In this document: positions 33,889-43,359 of the stretch, piece by piece
Position numbering within the stretch: position 1 is the stretch's first letter
How the letters are laid out: every line of letters starts with the position of its first letter
Origin: Sediminispirochaeta smaragdinae DSM 11293
GTDB lineage: Bacteria; Spirochaetota; Spirochaetia; DSM-16054; Sediminispirochaetaceae
DNA: 64,000 bases
Direction of reading: 5' to 3'
NCBI RefSeq assembly: GCF_000143985.1
Contig: NC_014364.1
Coordinates: 124,001-188,000 of the forward strand
Position numbers and translations under genes: made by a program
The notes under the pieces: model-generated
Told to the model about the DNA's origin: nothing
The model's database searches: none
Seen by the model: the letters and a program-made list of their open reading frames with translations, nothing else

Positions 33889-36840
33889 ATGGAGCAGGGA
33901 AAGGGTTCGCTGAAGATTGAGATTAATGAAGGTGGTTTGAATGCAACGCTTGTTCTGACGGCCGACCCTGAAGGGGAGGTCTGGAGCCTCCCCAAAGTCC
34001 AGAATGTTCTCGAAGAAAAGGGCATCATCGAAGGGGTTTCCAAGGCGGCCGTGCAGGAGGCTTTGCAGGCTTTCGCCGAGGCCGAAGCGGGCATCTCTGT
34101 GCGTAAAGAGATTGCCCGGGGAACCGAACCGGAACCTGCCACGAGTGAATATTACGAGTGGAAAGAGCTTCCCCTTCCCGAGTCTCTGAAAACGCAGGCT
34201 GATCGTCTGTTCCTGGAATATGCTTTTCCCGATATCAAGATAAAACGAACCGAGAAGGTCAAGGTCCGAAAGAAGGTCCTGAAAAAATCAAAGCTTCTTT
34301 TTGTCGCTCCGAAGGAACAGATCGTTGAAGAATGGCAAAAAAAAATCGTTGAAGAACCAGCCCCGATAAATCCGAAGGTAGCGGCTACAGGCTATGTGGA
34401 ACAAGGCGAGTATATAGCGGAACTGAGGGCGGGAGAGCCGGGTAAGGATGGTAGAAGTGTTTTGGGTAAGCCACTTTCCCCCGATCCTGCCAAGCCGATT
34501 CTTTTTTATCCCGGGAAAGGGGTAAAGGTCGATAGGAACGGACTCGTTGCCGAAAAAAGTGGTTTTTTTCGTCGTGGGAGCAACTGGGTCGAGGTATTTG
34601 ATTTCCTTTCCCATAGCTGGGAGCTTTCGCTCTCAAAGGACAAGGCAACACTCCTTTTTGCCTTTACTCCTGGGCATCGGGAGGCTTCCATTCCCGAGCC
34701 TTCTCTGATTATTTCCAAGGCCGGCGAAGAGTTCGGGTTTTCCGTCGAACAGTTGAAGGGCCCCGATAAGCTTCGAGAGGTGATGACCAGGAGCGTGCAA
34801 ACCGGGAAAGCGCTCGAACGCATCCCTTTGACGCGAGACCGGGATGCATTCTTTTCCGTTGAAGCCTCATCGGATAATCTGAAAGGGCTGCTTACCGTCG
34901 TAAAGGGAAGTGGTCGGGGGAAACCGCTGATCTTGAGGGACGTCGGTGCCGCCATCAAGGCCAGCGGCTTTTCCGGACTTGATTTTGGAAAAATACAGAA
35001 CGACCTACTTGAGTTTTATCACGGCAACGGTATCGAGTTGCGTGATTACCTTCTGGCGGAAGGTGCTGCCCCTAGTCGGGGCGAGGATCGTTCCTTCGAT
35101 TTTTCGGTTGATTTTCTTCCCGAGACCGAATATGAGGCCCTAAAGGTGGGGGAGAGCGGCTTCCCCTCGGAAGAGGCATATCCGATGAGTCAGGCTCGAT
35201 CCCTTGCCAGGGTTGCAGAAGGGACGGTTGTCGGTGTGCTCTCGTCTGCGCAGGAAGGAAGCCCTGGAAAAGATGTGTACGGTAAGGTCATTCCCGGAAT
35301 TCCCGGAATCGACCCTCATATCGAACTCCTGGAAAACGTCCGGATGGAAAAAGAGCGTTTTATCGCCGAGACGGCAGGGCTTCTTGAGGTTTTTGACGGC
35401 GCCGACGGTATTATCCTCAGGGTGAGACCCTATCGGGATGCAGAGGTAAAGATCGAGCTTTCGACCGATAAGATGGAAGCGTGGCTCACCATAGAACCCC
35501 CGGCGGGTAGCGGCACAAAGGCAAACAGAAGCGAGATCGATCAGGCTCTGAAAGAGGTCGGTATCGTAAAAGGAATTATTGAAGAAGCAATAACCGATGC
35601 CCTTGAGATCAGTGGAGCGGGAAGTCCTGTCCGAAGAAGCGTTGTTGCCAGGGGCAAGCGTCCGGATGATGCAGGGGGAAGCAGGATTGCTCTTATTGCC
35701 GATAGGGCCTCGGGCAAAGGGGTAACGATTACCCGATCCGGTAGGGCCGATTACCGAAATCAAGACCGTTTCGTATCGGTTAAAGCGGGGGCCCTTTTGG
35801 CTGAGATCCTTCCGAACGATCAGCCGGCAGAGGACGGATGGGATCTTACCGGGAAGCCTATTTCCGCTAAAGATGCCCCGGCCCTTGATATCGACATCGG
35901 TGAGAATATCAGGCAAGAAGAAGAGGGTAATCGTATAAAACTTTATGCGGCTTGTTCCGGTGAGTTTGTATACGAGAAAAAAAAGCTGGATATTCTCAAG
36001 GTCCATACGGTCTCCGGGGATGTTGATTTTTCTTCGGGCAATGTTAAATTCTCCGGTACCGTGGCGGTAAGCGGGAGTGTGCGAAGCGGTTTTTCGATCC
36101 TTGCCGAGGGACATGTAAAGGTTGCCGGTAATGCGGAGTCATCGCTTATATCATCGGGAGAAAGTATTACCATAGCGCAGGGAATCGTTGGCGGCGGTAA
36201 GGCCGTCATACGGGCAAAAAGCAGTATTGAGACAATTTTTGCAGAGCAGGCTACCCTTCTCGCCGTGGGGTCGGTTTCCATGAAGAATGCCTGTCTTCGA
36301 TGTATGGTGAAGTGTAATGGACGGCTTCGTCTGGTGGGGGAAAAAGGCAATCTTATCGGCGGTGTGGTTCGTGCCAGGGAGGGGGTTATTGCCGCCAATA
36401 TCGGAAATCCGAAGGGCTCCCGAACAGAGATCTCTTTTGGACAAGATTATCTGGTCATGGATCGTATCGAACTTGAAGAGCGTGAGGTGAAAAAGCTCCG
36501 CAACGCCCTTGCCAGAATCGATACTACCATGGCCAGCTTAGAAAAACAGGGAGACAAGGGGCGTCTTGAGATGGCGAGAAAAGAAAAACTTAAGATGATG
36601 AAGATGCTCGAAAAGCGAAGTATGTTGCTCTTTACCCTGCGTGAGAGATTCGAACAGCATTTCGATTCTTCGGTTGTTGTCCGGGGGACCGTCTACCCCG
36701 GAGTCGTTATAGAAAGTCACGGCCGTTACTGGAGCACCGAAACACCGAAAAAGGGGATTACCCTAATCTTCGATCAGGAAACCGGCCGAATTATCGAGGT
36801 TTCCGAAGCGGAGCCCAAGGAAGGGGAAAAATCTGCATGA
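33889..36840 (+). CDS. fapA: Giant FapA/DUF342 protein
   Basis: A 983-residue protein, much longer than usual FapA (about 450-700). Its N-terminal module (VLEEKGIIEGVSKAAVQEAL) has further copies: a degenerate AIKASGFSGLDFGKIQ and ALKEVGIVKGIIEEAITDAL. The repeated glycine-loop strings GEPGKDGRSVLGKP, GSPGKDVYGKVIPG and DGWDLTGKPIS show about three FapA modules in a row. A right-handed beta-helix-like region follows (SGDVDFSSGNVKFSGTVAVS), then a C-terminal coiled coil. DUF342 proteins take part in flagellar assembly with FlhG. The stop overlaps lgt. Confidence 0.85.
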   Translation: MEQGKGSLKIEINEGGLNATLVLTADPEGEVWSLPKVQNVLEEKGIIEGVSKAAVQEALQAFAEAEAGISVRKEIARGTEPEPATSEYYEWKELPLPESLKTQADRLFLEYAFPDIKIKRTEKVKVRKKVLKKSKLLFVAPKEQIVEEWQKKIVEEPAPINPKVAATGYVEQGEYIAELRAGEPGKDGRSVLGKPLSPDPAKPILFYPGKGVKVDRNGLVAEKSGFFRRGSNWVEVFDFLSHSWELSLSKDKATLLFAFTPGHREASIPEPSLIISKAGEEFGFSVEQLKGPDKLREVMTRSVQTGKALERIPLTRDRDAFFSVEASSDNLKGLLTVVKGSGRGKPLILRDVGAAIKASGFSGLDFGKIQNDLLEFYHGNGIELRDYLLAEGAAPSRGEDRSFDFSVDFLPETEYEALKVGESGFPSEEAYPMSQARSLARVAEGTVVGVLSSAQEGSPGKDVYGKVIPGIPGIDPHIELLENVRMEKERFIAETAGLLEVFDGADGIILRVRPYRDAEVKIELSTDKMEAWLTIEPPAGSGTKANRSEIDQALKEVGIVKGIIEEAITDALEISGAGSPVRRSVVARGKRPDDAGGSRIALIADRASGKGVTITRSGRADYRNQDRFVSVKAGALLAEILPNDQPAEDGWDLTGKPISAKDAPALDIDIGENIRQEEEGNRIKLYAACSGEFVYEKKKLDILKVHTVSGDVDFSSGNVKFSGTVAVSGSVRSGFSILAEGHVKVAGNAESSLISSGESITIAQGIVGGGKAVIRAKSSIETIFAEQATLLAVGSVSMKNACLRCMVKCNGRLRLVGEKGNLIGGVVRAREGVIAANIGNPKGSRTEISFGQDYLVMDRIELEEREVKKLRNALARIDTTMASLEKQGDKGRLEMARKEKLKMMKMLEKRSMLLFTLRERFEQHFDSSVVVRGTVYPGVVIESHGRYWSTETPKKGITLIFDQETGRIIEVSEAEPKEGEKSA

Positions 36841-37784
36841 TATATATCAACTATCCGGAATGGATAAGCCCCCAAATTATTCCTGGTCTGCCGTTTCACT
36901 GGTACGGAATGATGTACCTGGTAGCCTTCGGTATCACCTATCTTTTATTCAATTATCAGCGAAAGCATGGAGAGATCGCGGTGAGCGAGGACCAGATGGC
37001 CGGCATTTTTTTCTGGGTTATTCTTGGCCTGCTCATTGGAGCGAGAATTGTTGCAACCCTAGTGTATGATACGAGCGGACAATACCTTAGACGTCCTTGG
37101 CTGATTTTCTGGCCCTTTGACGAACATATGCACCTTGTCGGACTTCAGGGCATGAGTTATCACGGCGGTCTTATCGGGGGTGTCGTTGCGGGCGTCCTCT
37201 ACTGCAGAAAGGAAAAGATCAGTTTTTGGGCGGTCGCCGATACTGCGGTCGCCGGCATTCCTCTGGGATACACCTTTGGACGATTGGGCAACTTTATCAA
37301 TGGTGAACTCTGGGGCCGTGTGACAGCTTCTCCCCTCGGGATGATATTCCCCCATGCTCCAGGTCTCTCTTCCCGTTACGAGTGGGTCCGCCGCATAGCC
37401 GATAGTGTAGGCATTGGCTATAGCCCTGGGAGCTTGGTGAACCTTCCCCGTCATCCGTCGCAGCTCTATGAGGCCTTTTTCGAAGGAGTTTTTTTGTGGC
37501 TCATCATCTGGTTTGTTTTTCGTAAGCGGAAACAGATTCAGGGTACTCTTCTTGGTGTCTATCTGATTGGGTATGGGATTATTCGTTTCTTTATTGAGTA
37601 TTTTCGTCAACCCGATGCAGATATCGGTTTCCCTATTGCTCTTGGTCCCGATAGCCCTCCCTCTCTTTTCCTATCGCCGTTGAACATTTCCACAGGACAG
37701 ATTTTCTGCTTCGCAATGATTCTTGCCGGTATTGCCGTTATTGTATTCAGAAGGCTTGTATCGTCCAGAAAAGCAGGATCGTGA
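36837..37784 (+). CDS. lgt: Prolipoprotein diacylglyceryl transferase
   Basis: Transfers diacylglycerol from phosphatidylglycerol to the lipobox Cys in the inner membrane, the first step of lipoprotein maturation. The 315-residue, multi-pass protein carries the signature GRLGNFINGELWGR, the HGGLIGG-type loop (SYHGGLIGGVVAGVLYCRK) and RHPSQLYEAFFEG. It overlaps fapA by 4 bases (ATGA). It serves the many lipoproteins seen here. Confidence 0.96.
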   Translation: MIYINYPEWISPQIIPGLPFHWYGMMYLVAFGITYLLFNYQRKHGEIAVSEDQMAGIFFWVILGLLIGARIVATLVYDTSGQYLRRPWLIFWPFDEHMHLVGLQGMSYHGGLIGGVVAGVLYCRKEKISFWAVADTAVAGIPLGYTFGRLGNFINGELWGRVTASPLGMIFPHAPGLSSRYEWVRRIADSVGIGYSPGSLVNLPRHPSQLYEAFFEGVFLWLIIWFVFRKRKQIQGTLLGVYLIGYGIIRFFIEYFRQPDADIGFPIALGPDSPPSLFLSPLNISTGQIFCFAMILAGIAVIVFRRLVSSRKAGS

Positions 37785-37850
37785 TCTCCTCTCTCATTGT
37801 ATAGTTCTTTTTAGTTGACAGCGGCTCGACGGCTTTCTACTATGAGGTGT

Positions 37851-38195
37851 ATGGAAACAATCATCCACTTCGATGCCGCCGAGTCGGCGCTTCGCCTGGA
37901 CCGGGAAACGCTCCTCATGCTTTTGGACGCTTTTTTTTCGACAAGAGAGGACTATATCAAACCGATCAAAGGGGCGATAGAATCTCGGGATGCCGAAGCT
38001 TTGAGAAGTGAAGCGCACCGCCTCAAAGGGGCTGCCAATAATCTGCGGGTCACAAAGATCGGGACCCTGGCCCAAACTCTTGAAAAAAGTTCTTCGGATG
38101 CCGATCCCTCTTTACTTCTATCTACACTCGAACAGATAGAGGTCTCATTTTCTGCAGGAGAAAAAGAGCTGTCGGTCCTCAAGTCTGAGGTGTAA
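37851..38195 (+). CDS. Hpt (histidine phosphotransfer) domain protein
   Basis: A 114-residue protein made of one four-helix Hpt domain with the phosphate-accepting His in SEAHRLKGAANNL. It passes phosphoryl groups between a hybrid kinase and a response regulator. ATG at 37851 follows GAGGTGT; a longer frame from 37815 gives a poor N-terminus. No kinase is adjacent. It probably serves a phosphorelay in trans. Confidence 0.86.
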   Translation: METIIHFDAAESALRLDRETLLMLLDAFFSTREDYIKPIKGAIESRDAEALRSEAHRLKGAANNLRVTKIGTLAQTLEKSSSDADPSLLLSTLEQIEVSFSAGEKELSVLKSEV

Positions 38196-38199
38196 ATAT

Positions 38200-40248
38200 T
38201 TGAATACCTCCTGGTCGATTCTTTTTTCGTATCATCTCGGCTCGGAAGAATTCGAGTTAGGTGGCTTAAGCGGTGGTGCCACCTTTGCCGACGGAGTCCG
38301 CATCGTCGTTGAGCAGAGAAAACTTCCATTGGGAGAGCGTATTCTTTTCCATGCCGAGCCGGCTCCCGGGGGGGAGGGGCTTTTCCCTGTGGCCGAACGT
38401 TTGGAGCTTAGGTTACGGTGTTCCTCCTGTGAAGCGGTTTTTCTCAACGGCTATCAAAGCTGGACCGAGAGCAGGGAACTGGAGGCAGAGGTTTTCCCGT
38501 TTCGATTTCGGCGCTTGTTTCGTCCCTGGATCAATCACTACCTTCTCGACCGCTATGGTGATGCATGCTTTACCGGTCGTTCCTTTTCAAAAAAGCGATA
38601 TCATGGATGTTCTTTTGCCACGCTTCGTAAAGGAAAGCAGGTGACATTGCTCGCCGGGATGATTGAGGATAGAGCCCTCTCTCGAATCGAGTGGAGATCG
38701 GAGCGCCGTGGTCGTGGATACTTGAGTTTTCTGCCCGAGCTCTCCAGTAATAAAATCAGTGGTGTTCGAACCTTGATGGATCTTGTTGTACTGACAGGAG
38801 AGGAAGAGGCCGTCTATGAAGGTTGGGCCTCGGCAGCCGACGGTTTCGGACCCGTGGAGCCTGGTGAGAGCCTGAGCGGTTGGACCAGCTGGTACGACCA
38901 CTACGAAAAGGTGACGGAGGCGGATGTACTGAGAGTGCTTGATTCATGGCAGCGGCTTTCGCTTCCTCCCGGAGTTATCCAAATAGATGATGGATGGCAG
39001 CAGGCTGTCGGTGACTGGCTGCGTGTCAAGCCGACTTTTCCCCGCGGAATGGCCCCCCTCGCCGCCGATATTTCCAAGGCCGGGATGGAACCTGGGCTTT
39101 GGGTGGCGCCCTTTATTGCAGAGGGCTCTTCCCTGCTTTTTGCCGAGCATCGCGACTGGTTTCTCACCGATGACGCTGCAGAACCTCTTGCCGCGGGTAA
39201 TAATCCTTTCAATTGGAGTGGCTATTTTTATGCCCTGAATATCTATCACCCTGAAGTGAAGACGTATCTTCGTACGCTCTTCTCGACAATTGTGAAACAG
39301 TGGGGCTTTCGTTTCCTTAAGCTTGATTTTCTTTATGCTGCGGCTCTTCGCCTGCCCGAAGGAAAGACCAGAGGAGAGGTGATGCGGGATGCCGTGGCGT
39401 TCCTTCGTGAGATCTCCGGTGAAGCCAAGCTCTTGGGCTGCGGGGTTCCTCTTGCTTCCGCAGCCGGGCTTGTTGAATATTGCAGAGTTGGGGCAGATGT
39501 GGCACTGCGCTGGGAAGACCGTCGGCTACGGGCCCTCGGTTATCCTGAGCGTGTTTCCACCCTCAATGCCTTACGCAGCACCATCTCCCGCAGGGGCTTG
39601 GACGGTCGGTTTTTTCTTAATGATCCCGATGTTTTTCTGCTCCGGGACTGGAATTCTGACCTGAATGAGCAGGAACGTTTTACCCTTTTCCTTTGCAATC
39701 ATATATTTGGCTCTTTGCTTTTTACCAGCGACGATCCCGGCCGCTATGACGAGGCGACGCTTGCCCTGTTTCGGTCGGGATATCCTCTTCGAAAGAAGCA
39801 TGGCCTTCGGATGAACCGGATAGGAGAGTGCTTCGAGATTGAATTCTCTATCGGTACCCTTTGCTATCTTGCCTTTATTAATCTTGAGAATCGACCTCAT
39901 CATGTTACCTTGGCTTCCGGGCTGTACTATGCATATGGCGAAGGGTTTCGGCGGGAAGGCCCTCTTGACCTGCGTCCTCATCAATCGATCTGTTTTCTCG
40001 TTGTTGGTGAAACCGATTTTGCCGTTGCTGGTTCTACCGGCATGCTTTTCCCCGGTAGTGAAGTCGAAAGGATAGATGTGGATGGAGAGCACGTGACGCT
40101 TTCCCTTGCTCCCGGGACCCTATCCGAGGGGCTGCTCTTCTTTCGGGCCCCTCAGGGGGCCAGTGGTTGCAGTATCAATGGTATCGACATAGAGGCGGAA
40201 GAGAAGGTCGGCCTTCGTCTCTGTGTAGTTGAAAAACGTCTCCTATAG
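38200..40248 (+). CDS. Alpha-galactosidase, GH36 family
   Basis: A 682-residue cytoplasmic enzyme (no signal peptide) that hydrolyses alpha-1,6-galactosides such as melibiose and raffinose. The barrel is marked by GWTSWYDHYEKV, IQIDDGWQ, WVAPFIAEGSSL and the nucleophile region FRFLKLDFLYA. The acid/base region is CRVGADVALRWED. This matches the Thermotoga GalA layout. The start is TTG after GAGGTG, 4 bases after the hpt stop. It is out of place among motility genes, and no sugar transporter is adjacent. Confidence 0.88.
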   Translation: MNTSWSILFSYHLGSEEFELGGLSGGATFADGVRIVVEQRKLPLGERILFHAEPAPGGEGLFPVAERLELRLRCSSCEAVFLNGYQSWTESRELEAEVFPFRFRRLFRPWINHYLLDRYGDACFTGRSFSKKRYHGCSFATLRKGKQVTLLAGMIEDRALSRIEWRSERRGRGYLSFLPELSSNKISGVRTLMDLVVLTGEEEAVYEGWASAADGFGPVEPGESLSGWTSWYDHYEKVTEADVLRVLDSWQRLSLPPGVIQIDDGWQQAVGDWLRVKPTFPRGMAPLAADISKAGMEPGLWVAPFIAEGSSLLFAEHRDWFLTDDAAEPLAAGNNPFNWSGYFYALNIYHPEVKTYLRTLFSTIVKQWGFRFLKLDFLYAAALRLPEGKTRGEVMRDAVAFLREISGEAKLLGCGVPLASAAGLVEYCRVGADVALRWEDRRLRALGYPERVSTLNALRSTISRRGLDGRFFLNDPDVFLLRDWNSDLNEQERFTLFLCNHIFGSLLFTSDDPGRYDEATLALFRSGYPLRKKHGLRMNRIGECFEIEFSIGTLCYLAFINLENRPHHVTLASGLYYAYGEGFRREGPLDLRPHQSICFLVVGETDFAVAGSTGMLFPGSEVERIDVDGEHVTLSLAPGTLSEGLLFFRAPQGASGCSINGIDIEAEEKVGLRLCVVEKRLL

Positions 40249-40350
40249 TATAGGGGAAATCCCTATAAAAACTCTCAAAAACGCCTTATTGTTTTCTAAC
40301 CCAAGCCGTTGCATAGTAACATCAACCATTTCTCTGGTAAGGGGTGGAAG

Positions 40351-41319
40351 ATGAAATACGGTACATACAGCGACACAGTTATCGATTCTGATGTGGATTT
40401 CAACGACAGCGATCCTCTCTCCCTCTATTTGAAACAAATTTCTGCTTATCCTCTGTTGACAAAAGAAGAGGAACTGATGATCGGAAGGGAAATCCAAGAG
40501 AGAAAACAAGAGTTGCTTGAGCTTGAGGAGCTCTTAGGCAAGGAAGAAATCGAGCGGAGTGCCTATCTTTTTAGAAAACGAACGATCGAAGCCGTACTTC
40601 GGAAAAGTAGGGATCGAATGATTACCAGCAACCTGCGGCTGGTTGTATCCATCGCTAAAAAATACCAACATCGTGGCTTGAGCTTTCTCGATTTGATCGA
40701 TGAAGGAAATATCGGATTGATTGAGGCGGTGGAACGTTTCGATTACACCAAGCGCTGCAAATTTTCCACATATGGAACCTGGTGGATTCAGCAATCCGTT
40801 ATCAAGGCGCTTGCGGATAAGGGGCGTACCATTCGTATTCCCATCCATGTTCTCAATATCATTCGCAAGCTTTTTTCGGTTACCAAGCATCTTACCCAGG
40901 AGCTCGGCCGCGATCCCTCCTCTGCAGAGATTGCCGCCTATATGGACCTTCCTGTGGAAAGGGTCGAAAGTATCCTTCAGTATTCCGGAGAGACGGCGAG
41001 TCTTGATGTAACCGTCGATGATGAGAATATTACAAGCCTTTCCGATCTTGTTTTCAGTGATGATTACATCGAACCTTTCGAGTCCGTTTTTCATGTGACC
41101 CTGAAGGATTTGCTTGATACTATCCTGGGCCAGCTCTCCGAGCGTGAGCAGACCATCATTAAACTGCGTTTCGGACTTGCCGATCGGACTCCTCTTACAC
41201 TTGAGGAAATTGGCTCTATTCTCGGTATTACCCGGGAAAGGGTTCGACAAATCCAAAATAAGGCGATCGAGAAATTGCGCAGTATCGCTGCTATACAGGA
41301 GCTTGAAGAGATCGTATAG
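40351..41319 (+). CDS. Sigma-70-family RNA polymerase sigma factor (RpoD/RpoS-like, group 2)
   Basis: A protein of about 322 residues from ATG 40351 (GGGGTGGAAG upstream). Regions: 1.2 (DPLSLYLKQISAYPLLTKEEE), 2 (ITSNLRLVVSIAKKYQHRGL, then FSTYGTWWIQQSVIKAL for -10 contact), 3, and 4.2 (LTLEEIGSILGITRERVRQI for -35 contact). It lacks the large RpoD region 1.1 and nonconserved insert, so it is an alternative primary-like factor, as RpoS or SigB-group sigmas. Its regulon is unknown; the adjacent motility genes are one guess. Confidence 0.88.
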   Translation: MKYGTYSDTVIDSDVDFNDSDPLSLYLKQISAYPLLTKEEELMIGREIQERKQELLELEELLGKEEIERSAYLFRKRTIEAVLRKSRDRMITSNLRLVVSIAKKYQHRGLSFLDLIDEGNIGLIEAVERFDYTKRCKFSTYGTWWIQQSVIKALADKGRTIRIPIHVLNIIRKLFSVTKHLTQELGRDPSSAEIAAYMDLPVERVESILQYSGETASLDVTVDDENITSLSDLVFSDDYIEPFESVFHVTLKDLLDTILGQLSEREQTIIKLRFGLADRTPLTLEEIGSILGITRERVRQIQNKAIEKLRSIAAIQELEEIV

Positions 41320-41409
41320 AAAGCCTCTTTTTTACTTTATACTCTGGCAATCCTAACAGCATGGCATTATACTTACGGATAAAGTCTGAAGGAGGATGGA
41401 AAAGATCTA

Positions 41410-41775
41410 ATGACGAAGAAGGTACTAGTTGTTGACGACTCTCGGGCCATCCGCCGAAGTATAAGCTTCGTGCTTGAGCAGAACGGGTATGAGGTGCTTG
41501 AGGCGAGTGATGGAGTGGTGGGACTTGCGAAGCTTGAAGAAGGTACGGTTGAGCTTATCATTACCGATGTGAATATGCCGAACATGGATGGTATCACCTT
41601 TATTAAAAAGGTTCGGGAGTTAGATGCTTTTCGATTCGTACCCATCCTGGTGCTGACTACGGAATCTCAGAAATCCGTTATGGAAGACGGCAAAGCTGCG
41701 GGGGCCACCGGTTGGATTGTTAAGCCCTTTTCAACCGATAAACTGATGGCTGCCGTTCGGAGGGTTGCTGGCTGA
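41410..41775 (+). CDS. CheY-like single-domain response regulator
   Basis: A 121-residue lone receiver. The acidic pair is VVDDSRAIRR, the phospho-acceptor Asp lies in ELIITDVNMPNMDG, the conserved Thr in VLTTESQ and the Lys in WIVKPFS. Such proteins carry signals to the flagellar motor (CheY) or within phosphorelays. AAGGAGG lies 16 bases before ATG. The sigma-factor gene is upstream on the same strand. Whether this is the motor CheY cannot be told from one gene. Confidence 0.87.
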   Translation: MTKKVLVVDDSRAIRRSISFVLEQNGYEVLEASDGVVGLAKLEEGTVELIITDVNMPNMDGITFIKKVRELDAFRFVPILVLTTESQKSVMEDGKAAGATGWIVKPFSTDKLMAAVRRVAG

Positions 41776-41784
41776 TCTACGGTA

Positions 41785-42672
41785 TCATGTCAGCATGAAC
41801 AGTGCAAAGGTTGTTATTACCACTCCTCCTGCGAACTCGAGGGCCGAGTGAATTCGATCGGTCCTCTTTGACCTTTCACCTAGTTTGATCAAAGATGCCC
41901 CTATGCTCTTTGCTGCAACTGCAATGATACTTAATGCCGTTCCCATGCCGACCGACATACAAAATACCGCAACAATACCGTAGGGAACGATGTCATATAC
42001 AAGGGCGAAAGAAAGAATTAATGCCGCTCCGGGACAGGGAATGAGGCCCGAGCCTATGATGGTAATTACCGTCACACCCTTTTTTGCTGGTTTGTCCTCT
42101 TTTGCCATTAATGCTCTTATTGCCGATATCATTATCCAGAGACCGATACCAACCAGCAACAAAAAACTTCCTTTTTCAAGGGCAAGTCCTATCTTGTCCA
42201 TTCCCGCCGAAATTGGCCCGGAGGAAAGGAAATAAAGAAATCCGACGATGGCGACGGCGCTGCTTGCGTGAAGAAAGGCAAAGCCCATTCCCGCCCCCAG
42301 GGCATCTCGTTTTCTATAGCGTCCCGAAGCAAAAAGAGCCGCCAGAATGGTCTTTCTGTGCCCTGGACCCAAGGCGTGAATAAAGCCATAGCCGAAGGCT
42401 ATAAGCATGGTAAGGGCCATAACAGGGGCCGATGGGTGATCTTTCAGCTGCTTCATGGTATCGGACAATGCGGCATTTAACTGTTTCTGCATCGACGACA
42501 GGGTTTGCAGTGTTCCGCTCTCCACCGCCTTTTGTGGTTGCGAGCTTTGCTTCGATTCTGTAGGAGCCTTTTGCGTCGCAGTAAAGGGGTTTACTTGTTG
42601 TCCCCAGCTATTTGTGACGAAAATAATAATAAAAATAAAAGGGAATAGAACATACCGATGTCGGGTATTCAT
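41785..42672 (-). CDS. NicO/RcnA-family divalent-metal permease (ZevB-like)
   Basis: A 295-residue inner-membrane protein with a signal-like N-terminus, a Gln/Ser/Lys-rich linker (QKAPTESKQSSQPQKAVE), then six to seven membrane helices. The family motif AFGYGFIHALGPGHRKT carries the His of the metal path, and GSGLIPCPGAALILSFALVY is the second motif. NicO-type proteins move Ni, Co or Zn. A DUF1007 partner immediately upstream makes a ZevAB-type pair likely. It ends a feoA-feoB-zevA-zevB minus-strand operon. Confidence 0.82.
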   Translation of the reverse strand: MNTRHRYVLFPFIFIIIFVTNSWGQQVNPFTATQKAPTESKQSSQPQKAVESGTLQTLSSMQKQLNAALSDTMKQLKDHPSAPVMALTMLIAFGYGFIHALGPGHRKTILAALFASGRYRKRDALGAGMGFAFLHASSAVAIVGFLYFLSSGPISAGMDKIGLALEKGSFLLLVGIGLWIMISAIRALMAKEDKPAKKGVTVITIIGSGLIPCPGAALILSFALVYDIVPYGIVAVFCMSVGMGTALSIIAVAAKSIGASLIKLGERSKRTDRIHSALEFAGGVVITTFALFMLT

Positions 42673-42683
42673 GGTTTTGGGTC

Positions 42684-43337
42684 CTATTTCGATACCTCAA
42701 TATATAGCTCTTCGGGATAAACGGTTCCTGAATAATCGACCCCGTTTCTTCTTGCCGTACCCCCGGTCGGGTCGTAGATGATTGGTGCGTTTTTGTTCCG
42801 CAGAATTTTCCAATCAACGGAAAAAACACCGGGAGCACGGACGATAACAGAGTCCTTTTCCATCCATGCAATATCACAAAAAAAGGTATCGTCGAAGATG
42901 GAAATACGAAACTGTACAGGCTTCTTTTCATTGTTTATGGGAATAGCCATAGGGACAAAAAAGGTATAGCCAAGGCGATCATCCTTCATAAAGGCGCGGA
43001 AATCGGAAACCTTTTTAATATCGACTTGGGCTTCTCCGGTAGTGACGCTGATAAAGTAATGGTAGTTGGCCAGATTGCTGAAGGCTCCGGCCTCAATGGC
43101 TGAAATTTCATCTGCGGAAAAATTCTTATCCATATTACGATCGTAATCGAGAAGAATTTGAGCCGTAAAAAATTGATCAAAAAGCCATTCGACCCAGAAT
43201 CCCTTCATACCTGCCTCGTCGAATTCAAGGGTGGTTTTACTATCGATGAACATATGCGGATGGGCAAATAGGGTACAGGGTATGAAAAGTGTGAACACAA
43301 AGAGGAACAAGGGAAGATGCCGCTTTTCTAATTTCAT
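42684..43337 (-). CDS. DUF1007 periplasmic metal-uptake partner (ZevA-like)
   Basis: A 217-residue exported protein. The start at 43337 is chosen over 43436 because it begins the signal peptide (HLPLFLFVFTLFIPCTLFA). The mature N-terminus HPHMFIDSKTTLEF, with a His pair, then WLFDQFFTAQILLDYDRN and VQFRISIFDDTFFCD fit DUF1007. In Haemophilus, ZevA (DUF1007) and ZevB (NicO) act together in zinc uptake. The C-terminal AHPHM-type His may bind metal. It lies 22 bases after feoB and 11 before the permease. Confidence 0.8.
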   Translation of the reverse strand: MKLEKRHLPLFLFVFTLFIPCTLFAHPHMFIDSKTTLEFDEAGMKGFWVEWLFDQFFTAQILLDYDRNMDKNFSADEISAIEAGAFSNLANYHYFISVTTGEAQVDIKKVSDFRAFMKDDRLGYTFFVPMAIPINNEKKPVQFRISIFDDTFFCDIAWMEKDSVIVRAPGVFSVDWKILRNKNAPIIYDPTGGTARRNGVDYSGTVYPEELYIEVSK

Positions 43338-43359
43338 GAAGGCTATTCTATCCTGCTCC

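Noticed and set aside
35140-36114. Long minus-strand frame opposite fapA
   Set aside because: A shadow of the real gene: no family signal, composition typical of an antisense reading.
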